64,000 bases of DNA from Diploscapter coronatus. Taxonomy: Eukaryota > Nematoda > Chromadorea > Rhabditida > Rhabditidae. Positions within the stretch are counted from its first letter, which is position 1, and each line of letters starts with the position of its first letter. The notes under the pieces are model-generated. The model worked only from the letters and a program-made list of their open reading frames with translations. It ran no database searches and had not been told where the DNA came from. The DNA lies in contig OZ038423.1 in assembly GCA_964036155.1 (NCBI GenBank), forward strand, positions 56,807,249 to 56,871,248, written 5' to 3'. The translations under genes and the position numbers were made by a program. Below, one piece after another: positions 57,401-64,000 of the stretch.

Positions 57401-57608
57401 ATTTTCGGGAAGTTTTTTTTTTATAGTTTTGTTGAAACCAATTTTAGGAAATATATTTTCCAAAATTTAATTTCAGGGTCCCTTCACTTCTGAACAAATG
57501 GCACAGCGTCAGCAGAACGGTAAATTGGCGCAGAAAGGCGTAGCTCGTCGCGTCTCAACTTCGGAATTCCATCCCGTCGCTCGAATCGACTTCGATATCT
57601 ACTGCTAG
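54464..57608 (+). CDS. CD2BP2 / U5 snRNP 52K protein with altered GYF domain
   Basis: Nine exons, 54464-54625, 55004-55096, 55322-55453, 55618-55704, 55758-55880, 56337-56480, 56814-56940, 57220-57308 and 57477-57608, give 362 residues. CD2BP2 landmarks appear in order: MSKRHVSYADG, HTLDSDEEEEED, ITAFNMKEDMEDGHFDADGN, IKDAWLDNVDW, SGLADEMINAG, SLDMFSDE-like GLDMFSDE, then VMWEYK and a terminal RIDFDIYC. CD2BP2 is a U5 snRNP component that binds the U5-15K and PRP6 proteins and leaves before spliceosome activation. In the GYF domain, W-x-Y-K and GPFTSEQM remain but the Trp and G-Y-F residues are replaced (QRQQNGKL), so proline-ligand binding is doubtful. TTTCAG eight bases before the ATG is a probable trans-splice site. 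Two introns carry large inverted repeats. Confidence 0.92.
55907..56050. repeat. Inverted repeat in CD2BP2 intron (55881-56336)
   Basis: CAGACTTGTGAAATTTCGATCGCA at about 55907 recurs inverted as TGCGGTTCGAAATTTCCCAAGTCTG at about 56025-56049. Between them, GATAGTGTCTTATCGAGA pairs with TCTCGATAAAACATGCTATC. The arms are about 60-70 bp and imperfect, folding into one long hairpin around 55985. Confidence 0.75.
56573..56729. repeat. Inverted repeat in the next CD2BP2 intron (56481-56813)
   Basis: GTGCTCGCCGCTAGAATT at 56573 recurs inverted at 56712-56729. Inside, CGCTGGAAAGAG pairs with CTCTTTCCAGCG, and AATGAGTGTT-like sequence pairs with AACACTCAATT. The arms are about 65 bp with few mismatches around a loop near 56648. 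Much G+C-richer than surrounding intron sequence. Confidence 0.85.
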
Positions 57609-58459
57609 AAAAAGGAGCAAAGAAATGCAAGTTCGACCTAGGGAGCACAAAAGTCTGACCTAAAATAATTTATCTTTTTCAAAATTTCCTTGGTTTCTTA
57701 GGTCTGATTAAAATTCTCCATAGGTTAGTGGAAAGATGAAACAAGTTGCTCCTGAATGTGAAATAATTCAAGGATTTAGTCACAGATTTAGCTTTGACTT
57801 TTGAATTTGAAATATCGTAATCTTTCGCGAGGTTTTTTTTAAAGAACACGTAAGTTTATAAGCTTCAAAAGGGTACACATTTGGAGATTCATTTTATTTT
57901 TATTCTAGAGATAGCATGCTTCATTAAAATTACGATATTTCAGCTTCTAGACCAAAATTTTGTCCATTCTGTATATTGGAATTCTCCTAAATCTTAAAAC
58001 GGTTGTGCTTCTAAACTTGGATTTTTCCAAAGTATTTTTACATCGCTAAATTTTATCAGCTTGTTCATTTTCTCTTGATCTGGTATTTTGTAGAATAGTA
58101 ACGTTCAAATCAAATCCTCTTTCAGTAATTTTGAAAATCTCATTTTTCTCGAAATTTTCATCTAAACCTCTATTTATTGATCATTTTCAGGGTTTTTGGC
58201 AAATCTGAAGCTTAGATTTTCCAAAGTTCTGATTTTCTCCTAACGACACTATTTTATCGTCTCTTGTAAAACTTGCCCCATATTTATCGTTGTTGACCCT
58301 ACCGTGCTCCTCATTATTAAGTAAAGTATTTTGACCATTTTGTCATTTCTTCCTGTTAAAAACGGTTGCTAGCCGTAGAAAATATCGCGACTGAGTTAAT
58401 TAGTCAACTAGAGAATTGGTAAATTTTCAGATAGTTAGCCTAATTATCGGGGGAAAAAC
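57609..58459. other. Intergenic, CD2BP2 3' flank / rab-35 5' flank
   Basis: AT-rich; no exon recognised. Holds the CD2BP2 3' UTR and the rab-35 promoter. Confidence 0.5.
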
Positions 58460-60865
<2,406 letters not shown>

Positions 60866-62141
60866 GCAGAAGGAAACAAGAGGTTAGAATTTACTCGAAC
60901 TTACCTTTTTACTTGCATTTTTGTAATCGTTTTTTTTTCATTTTTATCTTTGAAAATTACAAAAATGGAGGAACTTCACAAGAAATTACCGAGTCTTGTA
61001 TATTTTGAAATATTCATGAGTTTTAAAAATACCACTCTGGAAATGTACGTCTCAAAAATGGTATTCGATATGTTAGAAATATATGAACAATTGGTAACGC
61101 TGGTGTCAAATGTTCCATTTTTAAATCAGTACTTTCAAAATGAATATCTAGTGAAAACTTTGCAGATCTCAAAAATGCAAGACTTTCCGACATTCTCTGA
61201 AAATCGCCATTTCATTTGAAATTCGGGGTTTTCATAGGTTTCAGAAAAAATTTAAAATCTATGAAGATTACAAATACTGATTTTATTCAAACAAACTCAA
61301 AACTTCAATATATTTGAAAGGCTAAATAGTTTTTAATCTTTCCTCCTCATACAACGACTTTGTCTCTTTTTAATTATCTCAAAAATGTGATATTTGTAAT
61401 TTTTCGAATCTTCAACATTTTCTTATCGCCAAAGCCCAATGATAATGATTTCGCTTATTTTCAGGATGATTTCTAGTTTTTCCCTTATTATTCAGAAAAG
61501 GATGTTGTAGTCTGAGTGAGTGTGGCTTATTTTTCAATCTTGACCACGCCCACGTCAAATATAAGTTATTGATGAACGCTCACGAGTCAATCATGATAAT
61601 AGAAATTCTATGTTCCTTTAAATTATCTAAATTCTATCTTTCCTCGTACAGCTTCTATTTTGATAAAATTTGTCGAAAACGCATCACTATGAAATACAAG
61701 AATAAAGTTTCGTGCAATAAAAGAGAAATAAATTAGTTATGTTTCAAAATACTAACAATAAGTTTAGTCTGCAATTAAAATAATGTTAAATACGTTAGAT
61801 GGCGGTAGCTTCAAAAATATAATGTGGCGGAAATGGTCACATTTCATTTTCAAAGAATATTTTTTCCTATATTTTAGTCGACGTGTCCTTAAATTCGCAC
61901 GCGTAGGACACCGTTTTCATCAGATAAACAAAGCTATTTTCTAGCTTTCAAGAAATTTCGTTGTTTTTCCGTTAAAATTCAAGTATTTTTCAAGAAAAAT
62001 CTTTATTTCTCATAAAATCAACTCTAGTACCACATTTACAAATTCTCCGAGTGAGACTAGGCCCAGGACTTAGAGGAAGATAGCTACAGTATACTCTGCT
62101 CTAAAATTAAATTTAGGGCAAAGTATACGATCTTTTAAATT

Positions 62142-62228
62142 ATACCGTATTTTCTCTAATAGAAGTCCGGGATCTTATAATTTTAAATGTTATTTCTAGG
62201 AGACTTCTATTAGAGATTACGGTATTTT
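62142..62228. repeat. Inverted repeat with ACCGTA...AATAGAAGTC arms
   Basis: ACCGTATTTTCTCTAATAGA-AGTC at 62143 recurs inverted at about 62202-62224 (GACTTCTATTAGAGATTACGGT) with a three-base difference and a 36-bp loop. It is a small foldback, possibly a MITE relic; TACGGTA-type motifs are at both ends. Confidence 0.7.
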
Positions 62229-63064
62229 ATCTATAAGATAACATAAATTAATTATACGAAAATTGTAAAGCAAAAATTAGACGTCAAAGACGAGAAAAGT
62301 CTAGAATAGAAAAATCGTATCACAGTTTCGAAATAAGGAAATTTTCGGATGAAATTTGCGAAAAATACCTAAATTTCATGAAAATTATATTATTTTTAGT
62401 TTTCCAGAGAAATGAATTAAATAAATAGAGGCGAAGCTTAACACGTATTTAGTAGTTTTTAGATACAATTTAAATCTAGGCATAGGAAGAAGATTATTTT
62501 GGGAAAATGGATAGATATTTACAACTTTACATAATTTCCATGGCTAATTTTTCATAAATGTTAGGTTTTTGCTAAAAGAAGAGCAATCCCGCAATGACAA
62601 GTTTTTCGACTAATTACAACAAGTAAAAATTAAAAACCAGGAAAGATAGGATTAGGTCGCGTCCATTTTGAATAAAATTTAAAGGAAAGATATCTGGAAG
62701 ATTTACAAAATCCATGATAGTTTATTGAATGTCTTATGATAGTCCTTTATTGGACTTTCACAAACCGTTTGACTGGAAGTTTTACTCATTTACTCAAAAA
62801 GATGAAAATTCATCGGGAATCGACCCGATCGGTGAATGAGTTTTAAGGGGATCACCGGATTTCGAACGGATTTACGGGGATTTCTTTTCGAACTGAAAAA
62901 AAATCATTTTGAAAGAAAGGAAATCGATGTAAAACCGTATATTTTTGGTGTATATTTAGTCTAGCCGAGAATACAGTATTTTTAAAGTTAAATATAGAGT
63001 CCCAAAACTCCATCCCTGAAATGTTTGTGGTAGAAGCGTGGTAGTTGGAAATTAAAAAATTCGA

Positions 63065-63165
63065 GAACAAAGTACCCTTCAAACCCCGAATGTCTCAAAA
63101 ACCCTATCTAAATCGACGATAAAATCCAATAAAATTGTTCCGTGCTAAATATTAGTATATCATTT
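63065..63165. repeat. Dispersed repeat, copy 2
   Basis: AAGTACCCTTCAAACCCC followed by TCTCAAAAACCCTATCTAAATCGACGATA-type blocks, collinear with the MED11 intron copy at 6575-6660 (written in blocks; identity not computed). Confidence 0.55.
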
Positions 63166-63286
63166 TTGCGTCCACGCGCATTTATGGAATTTCAAGTTTT
63201 TCAAAAACTGCCGAAAAATACCGTATTCCCGACTAGACTATGTTTTCGAGAGCTTATTACTTATTCGAAAAGGGGGCGTGACTCGA

Positions 63287-63912
63287 TCAGAGGACGGGTG
63301 GTGCGGGTGGCGGATCGTTGTTGGGGCCTCCGTTTCCACTTCCGCCGGGCTTTTCGAGGGCCGGATTCGAGCGCATCGAGTTCGGTCGGAAGTAGTACAG
63401 CGCCATCGCTAGAGCGGCCCATAACATCGACCTAAAATTTGAATAATTTATTTCTAATAAAAAATAGCCTTATTATTAAACACAAATCGACAATAATCTG
63501 TACTGAAGGATCCGAAATCTGACTGTGAGAGGTCAGAAGTGCGAAGAAAAAGAATTATTTTTAGGCCAGTCTCTTTATTTCGTGTGCTATTTTTCTAATC
63601 ATGAAAATAACTGTACTACTTTGTACCTCATGGATTATAAGAACCAAGTAATAAAATTATAAGGTAGTAGCATTTCTCTAACCCCATGATATTTCTTGGG
63701 AATTTCAACTTTCTTTTCCCCTTAATTATGTCCGTCTATCTTACTATACCTTGCAAACTTTGCTAACTATCAAATAGACTGAAATAGAGAAATGTCTAAA
63801 ATGAATTTGAGAAGCAATTAACATACCACAAGAAAATACTATTATCTGGCCAGGTTTGCGGTCCGTCCTGCAGACACTCCGAGTCGGTGCAGAAGTTCTG
63901 CGCATCGCGCAG
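63287..63912 (-). CDS. SMIM14 family membrane protein, 3' part (5' end outside window)
   Basis: Two exons, 63912-63827 and 63431-63287, encode LRDAQNFCTDSECLQDGPQT, then a membrane segment SMLWAALAMALYYFRP and a tail ending NNDPPPAPPVL. Human SMIM14 has the same order: QSYCTDTECLQ, one membrane span followed by LRP, and a QDPPAPPV-type C-terminus. SMIM14 is a small ER membrane protein of unknown molecular role. The N-terminal exon, which should hold the conserved FDPCECVCSHE-type Cys motif, lies beyond 64000; the acceptor TTTTCAG at 63913-63919 marks the break. Identification is from memory of the family but the match is close. Confidence 0.82.
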
Positions 63913-64000
63913 CTGAAAATTAGAATATTTAGAAATTGCAGTAACCTTTATCTTCGTTTTTTGGAAAAGTGATTTTAAATTTGAAATAATAATGTCTTAA

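Larger units (their letters stand above)
60866..63286. other. Convergent intergenic region, rab-35 / SMIM14
   Basis: AT-rich 2.4 kb without convincing exons; the 89-codon plus ORF at 60950-61219 has no features. It contains an inverted repeat at 62142-62228 and the second copy of a dispersed repeat near 63075-63160. Confidence 0.5.

Overview
The window reads as nematode nuclear DNA. It is AT-rich and compact, with intron-rich genes, many introns of 40-60 bp, mostly TTTCAG-type acceptors, and several start codons sitting directly behind a TTTCAG-like site, as expected for spliced-leader trans-splicing. The gene content also fits: an HNF4-type nuclear receptor, a ZIG-like immunoglobulin protein, and a domain resembling the nematode SXP/RAL-2 (DUF148) family. 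The species cannot be named; it does not read like C. elegans itself. All gene models below are hand-spliced from translation, reading phase and remembered family motifs; no search was run.

Layout. 1-1117 (+): 3' end of a BED-finger-like protein. 1435-4961 (-): nuclear hormone receptor. 6183-7308 (-): Mediator subunit MED11. 8452-11146 (-): WIP/verprolin. 12289-13934 (+): E2 enzyme UBE2K/ubc-20. 15047-17205 (+): cox-17 and SEC20 in tandem, a likely operon. 17656-19318 (-): unrecognised small membrane protein. 20007-25817 (+): two-Ig Dpr/DIP/ZIG-like surface protein. 26223-31193 (-): a fusion protein with a degenerate Hsp70 ATPase domain. 36562-37578 (+): unrecognised helical protein. 37702-41599 (-): WW-PDZ-FERM scaffold of the FRMPD3/4 (Preso) type. 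45573-48473 (-): tentative small membrane protein. 49703-51967 (+): F-box protein. 53150-53565 (+): 58-residue protein with a CDCA3/TOME-1-like motif. 54464-57608 (+): CD2BP2/U5-52K. 58460-60865 (+): RAB35. 63287-63912 (-): 3' part of SMIM14, running off the window.

Most genes are single-copy housekeeping genes: transcription (MED11, nuclear receptor), splicing (CD2BP2), ubiquitin (UBE2K, F-box), actin (WIP), membrane traffic (SEC20, RAB35) and mitochondrial copper delivery (COX17). There is no sign of a pathway cluster beyond the cox-17/sec-20 pair.

The most unusual locus is 26223-31193. An N-terminal SXP/RAL-2-like segment is joined to an Hsp70 nucleotide-binding domain whose catalytic DLGGGT loop has become CMGAGY. 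No peptide-binding domain follows. Instead there is a long acidic repeat tail that ends either in a CaaX box (CTIF) or, by a phase-compatible splice, in a further unrecognised domain. The model also contains one frameshift or 20-nt intron. Other points worth checking are GC-AG introns in three genes, AAG acceptors concentrated in the nuclear receptor, large inverted repeats in CD2BP2 introns, and loss of signature residues in the GYF and WW domains.
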